Part shown: positions 35,936-44,312 of the stretch, in pieces
Layout: each line of letters starts with the position of its first letter
How positions within the stretch are numbered: the stretch's first letter is position 1
From: Paraclostridium hominis
Lineage (GTDB): Bacteria; Bacillota; Clostridia; Peptostreptococcales; Peptostreptococcaceae
Direction of reading: 5' to 3'
DNA length: 64,000 nt
Assembly: GCF_014306135.1 (NCBI RefSeq)
Contig: NZ_JACRWD010000001.1
Span: 1-64,000, forward strand
The notes under the pieces: generated by a model
The model's input: only the letters and a program-made list of their open reading frames with translations
Databases searched by the model: none
Told to the model about the DNA's origin: nothing
Made by a program: the position numbers and the translations under genes

Positions 35936-36847
35936 GTGAACAATTTACTATTTATATTGGGAATGATAGCGCTAAGTAATGGCAATATATCACTATTGGA
36001 TAATAATAAAAATAAATCTAGTAGTGTAGATATAAATGCAGAATATGGAAGTATGAGATCTAAGGTATCAAACAAAAGTAAAAAAATAAAATTGAAAAAT
36101 AAGTTACGACCTAAGAAAATTGAAGATGAAGAAGTAAATTATAATCATGATGATGAAGAGGATATAATAGACGTGTCAGGATATATAGATGAAGCATCTA
36201 GTTTTAATATTAATGATTTAGATAAAGGTATGAAAATGCTAGAATTAAGTGATGATGACTTAGATCGTGGACTAGAGATAATAACAAGAACGAAAAAGTA
36301 TATGGATAGAGATGAAAAGAAGGTTCTTGTTAAAATAGAAAGTGTATTAGATTTAGTTAGAGGTATAAAAAAGCTTAGTAGTGTTGACTTGATAGATGAT
36401 GATGACGAATCAGATTTTTTTAGAAGTATGGAAGAGGATGATAAAAAAAACATGATGATAAAAGAAATACTAGAAGTCTTTCCAGAAAGAAAAAGAGAAT
36501 CAGTAGAAAAAGCTATGGATATGAAAAAGAAAATAGAGTTATTTGCAGAACTATTTTTGCCAGATGATATAGGGGAAGACAATGGTTCTGGATTTAGTTT
36601 AAGTTCGTTAGCTAGCATTAATAATTTAGGAAGTTTAAGTAATTTAAAACTTTTAGGTAGCCTTTTAAGAACTGATAATCGTGAAAGTAAAAATGAAAAA
36701 AATGATAAAACTACCTACAATACTGTATACAACAATACATATGAAGAATTTGAAGATGAAAATAATTATGATGATGAAGAATATGAAGAAGAAGTTAATG
36801 AAATAGATGATTACATGGATGATGATTATGTAAGAATAGACAAATAA
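35936..36847 (+). CDS. acidic protein, possibly sporulation-associated
   Basis: This 303-residue protein starts at GTG, six bases after AAGGGGTGAC. It has a short hydrophobic N-terminus (LLFILGMIALSNGNISLL), a basic stretch (about residues 45-60), helical middle blocks (GLEIITRTKKYMDRDEKKVL and ILEVFPERKRESVEKAMDMK) and a very acidic C-terminus rich in Asp, Glu, Tyr and Asn. I do not recognise a named family. The sigma-K-like promoter and the neighbours suggest a mother-cell role late in sporulation. Confidence 0.7.
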   Translation: MNNLLFILGMIALSNGNISLLDNNKNKSSSVDINAEYGSMRSKVSNKSKKIKLKNKLRPKKIEDEEVNYNHDDEEDIIDVSGYIDEASSFNINDLDKGMKMLELSDDDLDRGLEIITRTKKYMDRDEKKVLVKIESVLDLVRGIKKLSSVDLIDDDDESDFFRSMEEDDKKNMMIKEILEVFPERKRESVEKAMDMKKKIELFAELFLPDDIGEDNGSGFSLSSLASINNLGSLSNLKLLGSLLRTDNRESKNEKNDKTTYNTVYNNTYEEFEDENNYDDEEYEEEVNEIDDYMDDDYVRIDK

Positions 36848-36918
36848 AAAGTGGAAAAATATCAAAAATTTAATTAAATTGCTATATAAAACTACTTTTA
36901 AATTTTTTTGATTTATTA

Positions 36919-36924
36919 TATAAT
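36919..36924 (+). promoter_or_regulatory. -10 element of the 6S RNA promoter
   Basis: TATAAT lies 7-12 bases before the predicted 5' end of 6S RNA. The -35 region is AT-rich and does not match TTGACA well. Confidence 0.55.
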
Positions 36925-36935
36925 AAATATATGAA

Positions 36936-37115
36936 ATCCTGAGGCATGCGACAGTGCTTTTTTAAATTCAACCGACAAAGTTTGAACGGGAGTATGAGTC
37001 TAACAGTGTATAACACGCCCCTTCATAATTATGGGGGAAGTTAAAAGCTGTTAGTAGTACACCCACCTGGGAGATTCTCGGGTCTGAATTTAAGGGGCCA
37101 TCGGTGTTTTGGGAT
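36936..37115 (+). ncRNA. ssrS: 6S RNA
   Basis: This RNA binds sigma-A RNA polymerase by mimicking an open promoter. Its two ends pair: ATCCTGAGGCAT (36936-36947) with GTGTTTTGGGAT (37104-37115), twelve pairs including several G-U. Inside are the Firmicute 6S blocks CAACCGACAAAG, GAACGGGAGTATGAG, the pairing CTAACAG/CTGTTAG, and ACACCCACCTGGGAG. The length of about 180 bases and the general plan match B. subtilis 6S RNAs. The mature 5' end may start a few bases earlier. Confidence 0.85.
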
Positions 37116-37149
37116 AAAAAAAGTATTGTGATTTCACAATACTTTTTTT
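37116..37149. terminator. terminator after 6S RNA
   Basis: A 15-bp stem AGTATTGTG/CACAATACT extended by A7/T7 (37116-37130 with 37135-37149) and a 4-base loop. It also faces the converging minus-strand gene, whose stop codon it overlaps. Confidence 0.88.
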
Positions 37150-38164
37150 ATTTATTAAAATTTCCTAATATGCCAAATGGATTTTTAGTTATGAATAAGC
37201 AACTAGATTTGTAATTTAAATCATTAGAATAATTCGATTTAAAGTGTGCTCTGATGAACTTCTCATTAATGCTATAATCATCTTCTATACAATCACTCCA
37301 AGTAGCTCCTAAATCTTTAGAGGAACAAGTATAAAGCATATTATCATGAACATATGATATGAATATATTACAATCATATTTAACTATGGATGGAAATAAG
37401 TATACAGATGGAGTAGTTATATATTTATTTAAAATTTCTTCAAAGCAATTATTATTTAAATATCCATTTATATATTTTACACAATATTTATTTTCATGGT
37501 TTTCACAGTAGGATATATGATAAAAATTCAATTGATCTTTTAATACAGATAAATAAATTTTATTTTTATTAGAATTAGTAATTTGTATAGGAGAACTCCA
37601 ATTTAAATTACCTACATTAAATGTGGATGAATAAATTTGAGGAAATTCATTTTGTTCTTTAAAATAAAATACAGTAGGAATATTGTTAGTAAAAGAAACT
37701 ATGAAATTATCTAATATAGGAAGATTTATAAAATCTAATTTATTCTCAATCCATTTACAACCATCATTATAATGATGAAATAATATAGTTGTAGGAAGTT
37801 CTTTATTAGTTAAGTAGTATAAAATATGGATAGTACCATCTATATATTTTATATAAGGAAATGTTATACTAAAATTTTTAAAGTCGTAATGTATTTTATG
37901 TAAAAATGAAAATTTATTACTATCTTTGTTAAGTTTTAAAATATTTATATCATTATCAGTAAAAATACCATATATATTATCATTAGAATCTATATCAAAA
38001 TGATAATTAGAAAAGTCTATATTTAAATGAGTTATATTTTCAGACATAGTGCATGAATCACTATTTTTGAAATAATTATAAAGCAGTCCATTTTCAGGTT
38101 TAACAATCACCATATCCTTGTTAGATTTTCTCAATATATAAGCACATTCATTAAAAAACCCCAT
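37148..38164 (-). CDS. beta-propeller-like protein with a BNR/Asp-box motif
   Basis: This 338-residue protein is made of repeated short beta-strand-like blocks rich in Tyr, Ile, Asn and Phe, with an Asp-box-like sequence SSKDLGATWSD near residue 282, as in sialidase-type propellers. No catalytic sialidase residues, signal peptide or membrane segment are seen. It is divergent from the CdeC-like gene, and a smaller protein of similar character is encoded on the other side of that gene. A spore-surface or coat-associated role is inferred from location only. Confidence 0.6.
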   Translation of the reverse strand: MGFFNECAYILRKSNKDMVIVKPENGLLYNYFKNSDSCTMSENITHLNIDFSNYHFDIDSNDNIYGIFTDNDINILKLNKDSNKFSFLHKIHYDFKNFSITFPYIKYIDGTIHILYYLTNKELPTTILFHHYNDGCKWIENKLDFINLPILDNFIVSFTNNIPTVFYFKEQNEFPQIYSSTFNVGNLNWSSPIQITNSNKNKIYLSVLKDQLNFYHISYCENHENKYCVKYINGYLNNNCFEEILNKYITTPSVYLFPSIVKYDCNIFISYVHDNMLYTCSSKDLGATWSDCIEDDYSINEKFIRAHFKSNYSNDLNYKSSCLFITKNPFGILGNFNK

Positions 38165-38257
38165 AACTACCTCCTTAAAAATTTATTTTATAAATATATA
38201 TTAATTTAAAAGATATTTATTCTATTAAGAATCGATTAATAAAATACCAATTAAGTA

Positions 38258-38285
38258 ACAATTAGCAAAACATATGCATATTATT
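38258..38285 (+). promoter_or_regulatory. possible sigma-K promoter of the cdeC-like gene
   Basis: AC (38258-38259), a 17-base spacer and CATATTATT (38277-38285) match the sigma-K pattern with one mismatch in the -10. It lies about 60 bases before the start codon. Confidence 0.35.
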
Positions 38286-38346
38286 AATTAGGCATAATCA
38301 AGAGCCTACATTTTAAAAAGACAATCAAAGGGGAGGACAAAACTCA

Positions 38347-39552
38347 ATGAAGGATTTAATGAGATCTAAAAAAATAGTTAACAAAAGAGTAATACAGCCT
38401 ACTCAAAACACTGAAACTAGTAGAAGTTATGTAGAAGCAAATGAATTAGATGAAGATTTAAACAGAGGATGTAAATCAAACGGATGTAAACCACAATGTC
38501 ATCCATATGTACAATGTGATGATAGAGATGATCATAACTGCAATTGCAATGATCATAATCATGATCACAACCATAATCATAATCACAATCATCACAATTG
38601 TGGATGCAATACAGATTGCTGCAATTGCCAAGATGATGATTGTACAGAAAATTGTTTCCCAAACCCTTGTCAAGAAGAGTGTAGTCATCCTTTAATACCA
38701 CCTAAGTTTTCAACATCACAAGCAAAATTATATCCAATAGAAACTGACAGAATATTTGATACTATAATGTTTAGAGTATTTACAGATGGAAAAATGCTAA
38801 ATGGTGATGATTTAAATTTCAGATATGAATTAGGAAATTTATGTGGTCCTCTACCATGTTCTGTACAAACTAATGTAACTATAGAAAAAGTTTGTATAAA
38901 TTATTCTAGTATAACTATAAATCCAGGAACTACATCATTAGAGCAATTAGACATTGAAAAAGTTGATGGTAAAAAAGAAAAATGCAAATCTGTTTTTGAG
39001 TATAATGTTTGTGGCCAATTAAACAGATGTTGTAATGATAGATGTTTAGGTCAAAATGTAATGTATAAAGAAAAAGGATTAAATGTAGTTGTACACGACT
39101 TAGAAATAGAATTGACAGGTAGATTTGGATGTTCTGAATTCACAGCTATAGCTACACCATATAGTAAGTGCGACTCAAATTGTGTAGTGTTCTACTTTAA
39201 TACTTTATCAAGTGATTTAGTAGTTCCAGCTGATGGAAGATCATTTACTTTAAGACAAGATTTCCAAACTCAGTTAACAGTTGATTGTATAGGCAAAGGC
39301 ATAATAACTCAAGAAATAATAAACAATAAGCCATGTTTCGAGTTAGACATACCTAATGGAATAGACTTAGTGCTTTGCCTACAAAATATAGTTAGTGTAT
39401 TGATAAAAGAACAAATAGTAGTTTTAGGTGGACCTACAAGAATACAACCTAGACTAGTAGACACATTTGGAAGTGTTTGTGACTTCTCACAATTCACAGG
39501 AAGCTGTGATAATGATAGAAGACAAGGAAGCTGCGATAACGATAGAAGATAA
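38347..39552 (+). CDS. cdeC: CdeC-like cysteine-rich exosporium protein
   Basis: CdeC is a morphogenetic protein of the C. difficile exosporium, about 400 residues long and rich in cysteine. This 401-residue protein has about 32 cysteines (8%). The N-terminal third carries clusters CKSNGCKPQCHPYVQC and CGCNTDCCNCQDDDC separated by a His-Asn tract (residues 63-83). The rest is a folded domain with scattered cysteines, and it ends with the tandem repeat GSCDNDRR. The ATG follows GGGGAGGA by nine bases. Length, composition, a sigma-K-like promoter and location near ccpA support the call; direct alignment is still needed. Confidence 0.7.
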   Translation: MKDLMRSKKIVNKRVIQPTQNTETSRSYVEANELDEDLNRGCKSNGCKPQCHPYVQCDDRDDHNCNCNDHNHDHNHNHNHNHHNCGCNTDCCNCQDDDCTENCFPNPCQEECSHPLIPPKFSTSQAKLYPIETDRIFDTIMFRVFTDGKMLNGDDLNFRYELGNLCGPLPCSVQTNVTIEKVCINYSSITINPGTTSLEQLDIEKVDGKKEKCKSVFEYNVCGQLNRCCNDRCLGQNVMYKEKGLNVVVHDLEIELTGRFGCSEFTAIATPYSKCDSNCVVFYFNTLSSDLVVPADGRSFTLRQDFQTQLTVDCIGKGIITQEIINNKPCFELDIPNGIDLVLCLQNIVSVLIKEQIVVLGGPTRIQPRLVDTFGSVCDFSQFTGSCDNDRRQGSCDNDRR

Positions 39553-39579
39553 AATTAATAAGTTATATACACTAATATG

Positions 39580-39630
39580 AATAATTATAAAAAGGGCATT
39601 GATAAAATCAATGCCCTTTTTATAATTATT
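39580..39630. terminator. bidirectional terminator after the cdeC-like gene
   Basis: An unusually long perfect 24-bp stem (39580-39603 with 39607-39630) around AAAGGGCATTGAT, with a 3-base loop and A- and T-rich flanks, serves both converging genes. Confidence 0.88.
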
Positions 39631-40219
39631 CATATCTTATACTATTACAGTAATCAAATAAAACAGTACTAGATTTTACATTAGAAAAATTTACCCAACA
39701 CTTATTTGCAAGATCAAATGCCATAGATTTAAAATTATTTGATTTTATTAGATTGCTATATGAACATACAATATAATTATTTGAAATATTAATTGTATAT
39801 ATTGAGTTGTTAACTTTACGTACATCTTCAAATTGATATTCTAAAAATTTATAATTATAAAAGTCATAATTTATATGATGTATATTATATAAATTTTGAC
39901 TTTTATACCTAGCGAAAAAAATATTTAATGAATTATTTACAATATACATGGATAATTTATTTATCTTTTTAACATAGCTGTTTAATTTAAATGTTGATAT
40001 AAAATTTATATTGTTTTTTTCGTAAGTACAATAATTTAAACATCCTTTTAAATCTATATAACATATATGAATTACATCAAAATCATCTATAATTGATGAA
40101 TATAAATAAATACTATTAGAAACTTTTTTAATGTCTCCGAAAGAATCTTTAATAAATAAGCAATTGTTTTTACTAAAAACATATATAGAATAATTAGTAG
40201 TTGTATTTAAAACAATCAT
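39626..40219 (-). CDS. small propeller-like protein of unknown function
   Basis: This 197-residue protein is rich in Asn, Tyr, Ile and Phe and consists of repeated short strand-like blocks, similar in character to the 338-residue protein encoded on the other side of the cdeC-like gene. The start at 40219 is chosen because AAGGTGGT (40227-40234) lies seven bases upstream; a GTG at 40231 would overlap that site. It begins 13 bases after the SpoVB-like gene on the same strand and is probably co-transcribed with it. No family is recognised. Confidence 0.6.
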   Translation of the reverse strand: MIVLNTTTNYSIYVFSKNNCLFIKDSFGDIKKVSNSIYLYSSIIDDFDVIHICYIDLKGCLNYCTYEKNNINFISTFKLNSYVKKINKLSMYIVNNSLNIFFARYKSQNLYNIHHINYDFYNYKFLEYQFEDVRKVNNSIYTINISNNYIVCSYSNLIKSNNFKSMAFDLANKCWVNFSNVKSSTVLFDYCNSIRYE

Positions 40220-40232
40220 ACAATTAACCACC

Positions 40233-41555
40233 TTATTTTAATGATTTTAAGTATTTATATAAAACAAAATAATTTAGAATACATGATAATGTAGGCATTA
40301 AAGTTAAAATTATTATATAACCATATATACCTAAATTTGGTATAGGTAATATAAAATAAAGGAATAAGGTTTGTATTATCATTGATGAAATCCCTATAAT
40401 ACTAGCAATGTACTCCTTACCAATAGAATGCAAAATTCCAGAAAGTATATGATTTAAACTTAAGAATAGGGGAACTAAACACATAAGCTTTAGATAAGTA
40501 CCTGCAGATTTATTATTAAAGATGATTTTACAAATTTCTTCTCCAAAGAAATAAAATAAGATTGAACATAAAATACCCATAGCAAGTGTAAGTATTACTG
40601 AAAAATAAATTTTACTTTTGATAGCATATGTATTTTTTCTTGTTACTTCCAAGGATATGCTTGGTATTAAATTTACAACAAGAGCAGAAACAAGCATGAA
40701 TGGAAGATATATAAATGGAAAAACCATACCAGATATAATACCATATATACCTAATGCATTTTTATAATTAATCCCTGATAAAGCTAATCTAGATGGAATT
40801 ATCATAGAACAGATAGAATTAAGAACTATACTAGACATACGATTGCAAGTAATAGGTATAGACATTTTTATAGTATTATAAGATGCTAATATAAACTCTT
40901 TTATATCTATTGTATATCGATTTTCTATATAAGGTTTTTTAGCCAAGTTAAAGGTCATAAATATTAAACTAATACACTCTCCTATGGATATACCAATTAT
41001 AGCTGATAAACAAATTAGTGTGGGGTTATTAAAATTTCTTACAATAAGGTAAACAAATATAATTTTTGAAACTTGTTCTAAAATTTGGGATATTGCAGGG
41101 ATATTTACTTTTTTTATACCATAATAATATCCTCTTACTACATTAGACAAAGTTATAGCTATAATTGATGGACATATAGCTAATATAAATATAGACATGT
41201 TGTTGCTATATAAAATTTTTGATGATAAATAACTAGATTTAAAGCCTACAAATATTGAAATTAAAGATGCTATTATAAAGGATATGTAAATTGTAGATAT
41301 AAAAAGTGCATTTGTGCTATGTTTATCATTAAAAGCTTTTTTTCTAGCAACTAAACAACTAAGAGCTGTAGGTATTCCTGTTGTAGTAAGAGCTATACAA
41401 ATCATTAAAAAATTAAATACTAAATGGTATATTCCTAGGTGGACTTCAGATAAGTTGTTTGATAGAAATATCTTATATAAAAAACCTATTACTCTAACTA
41501 TAAAATTAGATAAAAAGAGTATTAAAGTTGAGTACACAAGATTAGGAATTTTCAA
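40233..41555 (-). CDS. SpoVB-like polysaccharide flippase (MOP superfamily)
   Basis: This 440-residue integral membrane protein has about 12-14 predicted helices, starting IPNLVYSTLILFLSNFIVRV and continuing FLYKIFLSNNLSEVHLGIYH, the standard opening of SpoVB/YtgP/MurJ-type lipid-linked oligosaccharide flippases. Relatives move cell-wall or cortex precursors across the membrane. The start is TTG (41553-41555, minus strand) six bases after AGGAGGTGG. The position next to the cdeC-like gene suggests work on the spore envelope, but vegetative paralogs exist. Confidence 0.82.
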   Translation of the reverse strand: MKIPNLVYSTLILFLSNFIVRVIGFLYKIFLSNNLSEVHLGIYHLVFNFLMICIALTTTGIPTALSCLVARKKAFNDKHSTNALFISTIYISFIIASLISIFVGFKSSYLSSKILYSNNMSIFILAICPSIIAITLSNVVRGYYYGIKKVNIPAISQILEQVSKIIFVYLIVRNFNNPTLICLSAIIGISIGECISLIFMTFNLAKKPYIENRYTIDIKEFILASYNTIKMSIPITCNRMSSIVLNSICSMIIPSRLALSGINYKNALGIYGIISGMVFPFIYLPFMLVSALVVNLIPSISLEVTRKNTYAIKSKIYFSVILTLAMGILCSILFYFFGEEICKIIFNNKSAGTYLKLMCLVPLFLSLNHILSGILHSIGKEYIASIIGISSMIIQTLFLYFILPIPNLGIYGYIIILTLMPTLSCILNYFVLYKYLKSLK

Positions 41556-41605
41556 CTAAACCACCTCCTATCTTAAGTTATATTCAACTTTAAGTATAAA
41601 AATGA

Positions 41606-41647
41606 AAAAATAATAACCCATATTATATATTTAGAGTTATTATTTTT
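41606..41647. terminator. terminator after the PHP phosphatase gene
   Basis: AAAAATAATAAC/GTTATTATTTTT (41606-41617 with 41636-41647), a 12-bp stem with an 18-base loop. It follows the minus-strand gene that ends at 41652. Confidence 0.6.
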
Positions 41648-41651
41648 AAAA

Positions 41652-42464
41652 TTATTTAGATATTATATTTTCTATGCTTATAAATTTTGGTTTCATTGAA
41701 TCGAATGTAGTTACATATTTAAAACCAAGTTCGCTTAATTTTTTATATATGAAATCAAACTTATATGCAACTTGAGATGGAATATGAGAATCTGAACCAG
41801 TTGTTATTATTTCTCCACCTAAATCTTTATACATTTTAAGTATATAAGTAGATGGAGTTAAGTCTTTAAGACCGTATCTGAAACAAGAAGTATTAATCTC
41901 AATTCCTTTTCCATTTTGGATAGCTTCTTTTAAGATAGATTCTAATATATTATAGAAAAGTTTATCATCAAGTTCTGATTTATAATCTCCATATCTTTTA
42001 ATTAAATCTAGATGACCTAATACACTATAGTCATTATAATTTTTTACTATATTATATAACGTTTCATAATATTTTTCATAAGCTTTAACTTGAGTTTTAT
42101 CATTAAAAAAAGTTCCATTATATAAATCGACCCTATCTATTGCATGCATTGAACATATAACAAAATCAAAAGGATATTTTTTTATGTCATTAGAACATTT
42201 TTCAAGAATGTGTGGTTGAACACCCATTTCTATACCTTTTTTTATAGTAATTTTGTTTTTATATTTATCTTTAAGCATATTAATATTTTTAAAATAAGCA
42301 TCATAATCAGTCTCAAACTCTACATCACTTATTATGTCATAGTCAACATGGTCTGTGAAACATATTTCCTTTAATCCAATATCTATTGATTTTTTTACCA
42401 TATCCTCCATGGGTGTTTGACTATCTCCAGAGAAGTTTGAATGCATATGATAATCGTAATACAT
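41652..42464 (-). CDS. PHP-domain phosphatase, HisJ-type
   Basis: This 270-residue metal-dependent phosphatase of the PHP family starts YYDYHMHSNFSGDSQ, with the metal-binding HMH and later FTDHVDYD, KKGIEMGVQ, CSMHAIDRVDLY, LGHLDLIKRYGDY and ITTGSDSH. These fit histidinol-phosphatase HisJ/HisK. No other his genes are nearby, so the natural substrate could differ. The ribosome binding site AAAGGGGAT is good. It is divergent from the MocR regulator gene. Confidence 0.85.
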   Translation of the reverse strand: MYYDYHMHSNFSGDSQTPMEDMVKKSIDIGLKEICFTDHVDYDIISDVEFETDYDAYFKNINMLKDKYKNKITIKKGIEMGVQPHILEKCSNDIKKYPFDFVICSMHAIDRVDLYNGTFFNDKTQVKAYEKYYETLYNIVKNYNDYSVLGHLDLIKRYGDYKSELDDKLFYNILESILKEAIQNGKGIEINTSCFRYGLKDLTPSTYILKMYKDLGGEIITTGSDSHIPSQVAYKFDFIYKKLSELGFKYVTTFDSMKPKFISIENIISK

Positions 42465-42580
42465 AATTATTATCCCCTTTTTTAAAAAATTTTGGTATTA
42501 TATATACATAATAATATCAAATATAGATATGTGCATCAACAAAGGCATATATAAATAATATCGTTTTAAGTGGGGATAAA

Positions 42581-44005
42581 ATGGATAAATATAAATTTAT
42601 AATAAAAGAAAATAGTCCTAAATATTTACAGATTTATAATCATATAAAGAAAATGATTATAGAAGATGAAATAAAAGCAAATAAAAAACTTCCACCAATA
42701 AGAACTTTAGCAAAGTTACTAGAAGTTAATAATACTACTATAGTAAAAGTATATGAGCTATTAGAAAAAGAAGGCTATGTATATAAAAATATAGGTAGTG
42801 GAACTTTTGTATCTGATGTAAATAGGAGTATAAATAAAGAAAAATCTATAGAAATGGATGGTATTATAAGATTTGATAATGGAAATCCATCAATAGATAT
42901 GTTTCCAGTTGATGATTTTAAAGAATCTATAAATATGGCTTTAGAAAAAGAAGGTAATTCTATATTTGAATATGATGATGGACTAGGATTTTTGAATCTA
43001 AGAGAGAAATTAGTAGATTATTTAAAAAAATTAAATATAAATACTCATAAAGATAATATCCAAATAATTTCAGGAGCTCAACAAGGCATAGATATTGTAT
43101 GTAAAGGTATTATAAATTACTCAGATTTAGTTTTTGTTGAAGAACCTACATATAGAGGGGCCTTAGAAGTATTTAAAAATAGAGGTGCAAAGATTATAAG
43201 TATACCGATGCTAGAAGATGGTATAGATATAGGCATATTAAAATTAAAGCTTGAAAAAACAAGACCTAAGATAATTTATACAATGCCTAATTATCAAAAT
43301 CCAACAGGTATAACATATTCAATATATAAAAAGAAAAAGCTTATAGAATTAGCTGAAAAATATGATTTTTATATATTAGAAGATGATTTTATGAGTGATT
43401 TAAAATTTAGTTCTCATATAAATTACCCTTTAAGAAGTTATGATGATAAAGGAAGAGTAATTTATATAAAAAGTTTTTCTAAAATACTTATGCCAGGACT
43501 TAGAATAGGTTTAGTTGAGATGCCGAGTGAAATTTTAAAAAAAATTTTATGGGCTAAGTATTCTTCTGATATCTCAACATCAGGTATCATTCAAAGGTCT
43601 ATGTATCATTACATGGAAAATTTTGATTGGGATGAATATATAAAAAAGTTAGAAAAAGCTTATAGTGAAAAATTTGAACTAGCATCAAAATTGATAGTTA
43701 AGAATTTAGGAGAAAAACTTAAGCTAAAAGTTCCATCTGGAGGTATAAACTTCTTTTTAGAATTGCCAAGAGGGTACTCATCTAAAGAATTTAGTTCATA
43801 TATTTTAAAAAAAGGGGTATCAATTTTATCAGGAAGTCATTTTTTTGACACATCTATAGATGATAGGTTCTTTAGAATAAATATAGCACAACCAAGTATA
43901 TGTGAAATAGAAAAGGGAATAGATATAATATCAAAAAATATAGATGAATTTTTAACTAATTATAAAAATACAGAAGAATTTAAAGAAAATAAACTATTTT
44001 TTTAG
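42581..44005 (+). CDS. MocR-type regulator (GntR domain fused to aminotransferase fold)
   Basis: This 474-residue protein has an N-terminal GntR winged helix (residues about 12-77; KLPPIRTLAKLLEVNNTTIV, EKEGYVYKNIGSGTFVSD) and a class I aminotransferase-like domain with ISGAQQGID, TMPNYQNPTG, EDDFMSDLKF and the pyridoxal phosphate lysine in YIKSFSKILMPGLRIG. Such proteins are regulators that sense a PLP adduct or an amino-acid-related ligand. Its regulon is unknown; the divergent PHP phosphatase gene is one candidate target. Confidence 0.88.
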   Translation: MDKYKFIIKENSPKYLQIYNHIKKMIIEDEIKANKKLPPIRTLAKLLEVNNTTIVKVYELLEKEGYVYKNIGSGTFVSDVNRSINKEKSIEMDGIIRFDNGNPSIDMFPVDDFKESINMALEKEGNSIFEYDDGLGFLNLREKLVDYLKKLNINTHKDNIQIISGAQQGIDIVCKGIINYSDLVFVEEPTYRGALEVFKNRGAKIISIPMLEDGIDIGILKLKLEKTRPKIIYTMPNYQNPTGITYSIYKKKKLIELAEKYDFYILEDDFMSDLKFSSHINYPLRSYDDKGRVIYIKSFSKILMPGLRIGLVEMPSEILKKILWAKYSSDISTSGIIQRSMYHYMENFDWDEYIKKLEKAYSEKFELASKLIVKNLGEKLKLKVPSGGINFFLELPRGYSSKEFSSYILKKGVSILSGSHFFDTSIDDRFFRINIAQPSICEIEKGIDIISKNIDEFLTNYKNTEEFKENKLFF

Positions 44006-44017
44006 GAGTGATAATAA

Positions 44018-44242
44018 ATGAATAACGAATTTGATAGAGACAAATTAAATAGAATAAATGAATTAGCAAAAAAACATAAAGGTGAAGGTTTAACAGAAGA
44101 AGAACATAAAGAAAGAGAAGGGTTAAGAAAAGAGTATTTAGAGCACTTTAGAGGACATTTTAGATCAAGATTAGAAAATATTAAGGTTGTTTCACCTGAA
44201 GAATATGAAGAAGCTATGAAAAAACAAAAGAACCAAAAATAA
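44018..44242 (+). CDS. DUF896 (YnzC-type) protein
   Basis: This charged 74-residue helical protein has the hallmark INELAKKHKGEGLTEEEHKE and LRKEYLEHFRGHFRSRLENI. Family members, including B. subtilis YnzC, are small two-helix proteins of poorly known function, some linked to the SOS operon. It starts 12 bases after the MocR gene, with the ribosome binding site TAGGAGTG, and may be co-transcribed. Confidence 0.92.
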   Translation: MNNEFDRDKLNRINELAKKHKGEGLTEEEHKEREGLRKEYLEHFRGHFRSRLENIKVVSPEEYEEAMKKQKNQK

Positions 44243-44264
44243 TATAAGCCTAATATTGTAAGTG

Positions 44265-44273
44265 TGCTATAAT
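44265..44273 (+). promoter_or_regulatory. extended -10 promoter for the M18 aminopeptidase
   Basis: TGCTATAAT is a consensus extended -10 (TGN plus TATAAT), about 40 bases before the start codon. There is no clear -35 element, which extended -10 promoters can lack. Confidence 0.5.
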
Positions 44274-44312
44274 TATCGTAAGGAAAAATTTTACTAGAAA
44301 GGGAGTATTGTT

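Noticed and set aside
36145..36618. 157-codon minus-strand ORF opposite the acidic protein gene
   Set aside because: It is the complement of Asp/Glu/Lys codons, giving a Ser/Phe/Leu-rich artefact; no ribosome binding site.
38417..38701. Overlapping ORFs on both strands inside the cdeC-like gene
   Set aside because: They are translations of the His-Asn codon repeat in other frames and have no ribosome binding sites.
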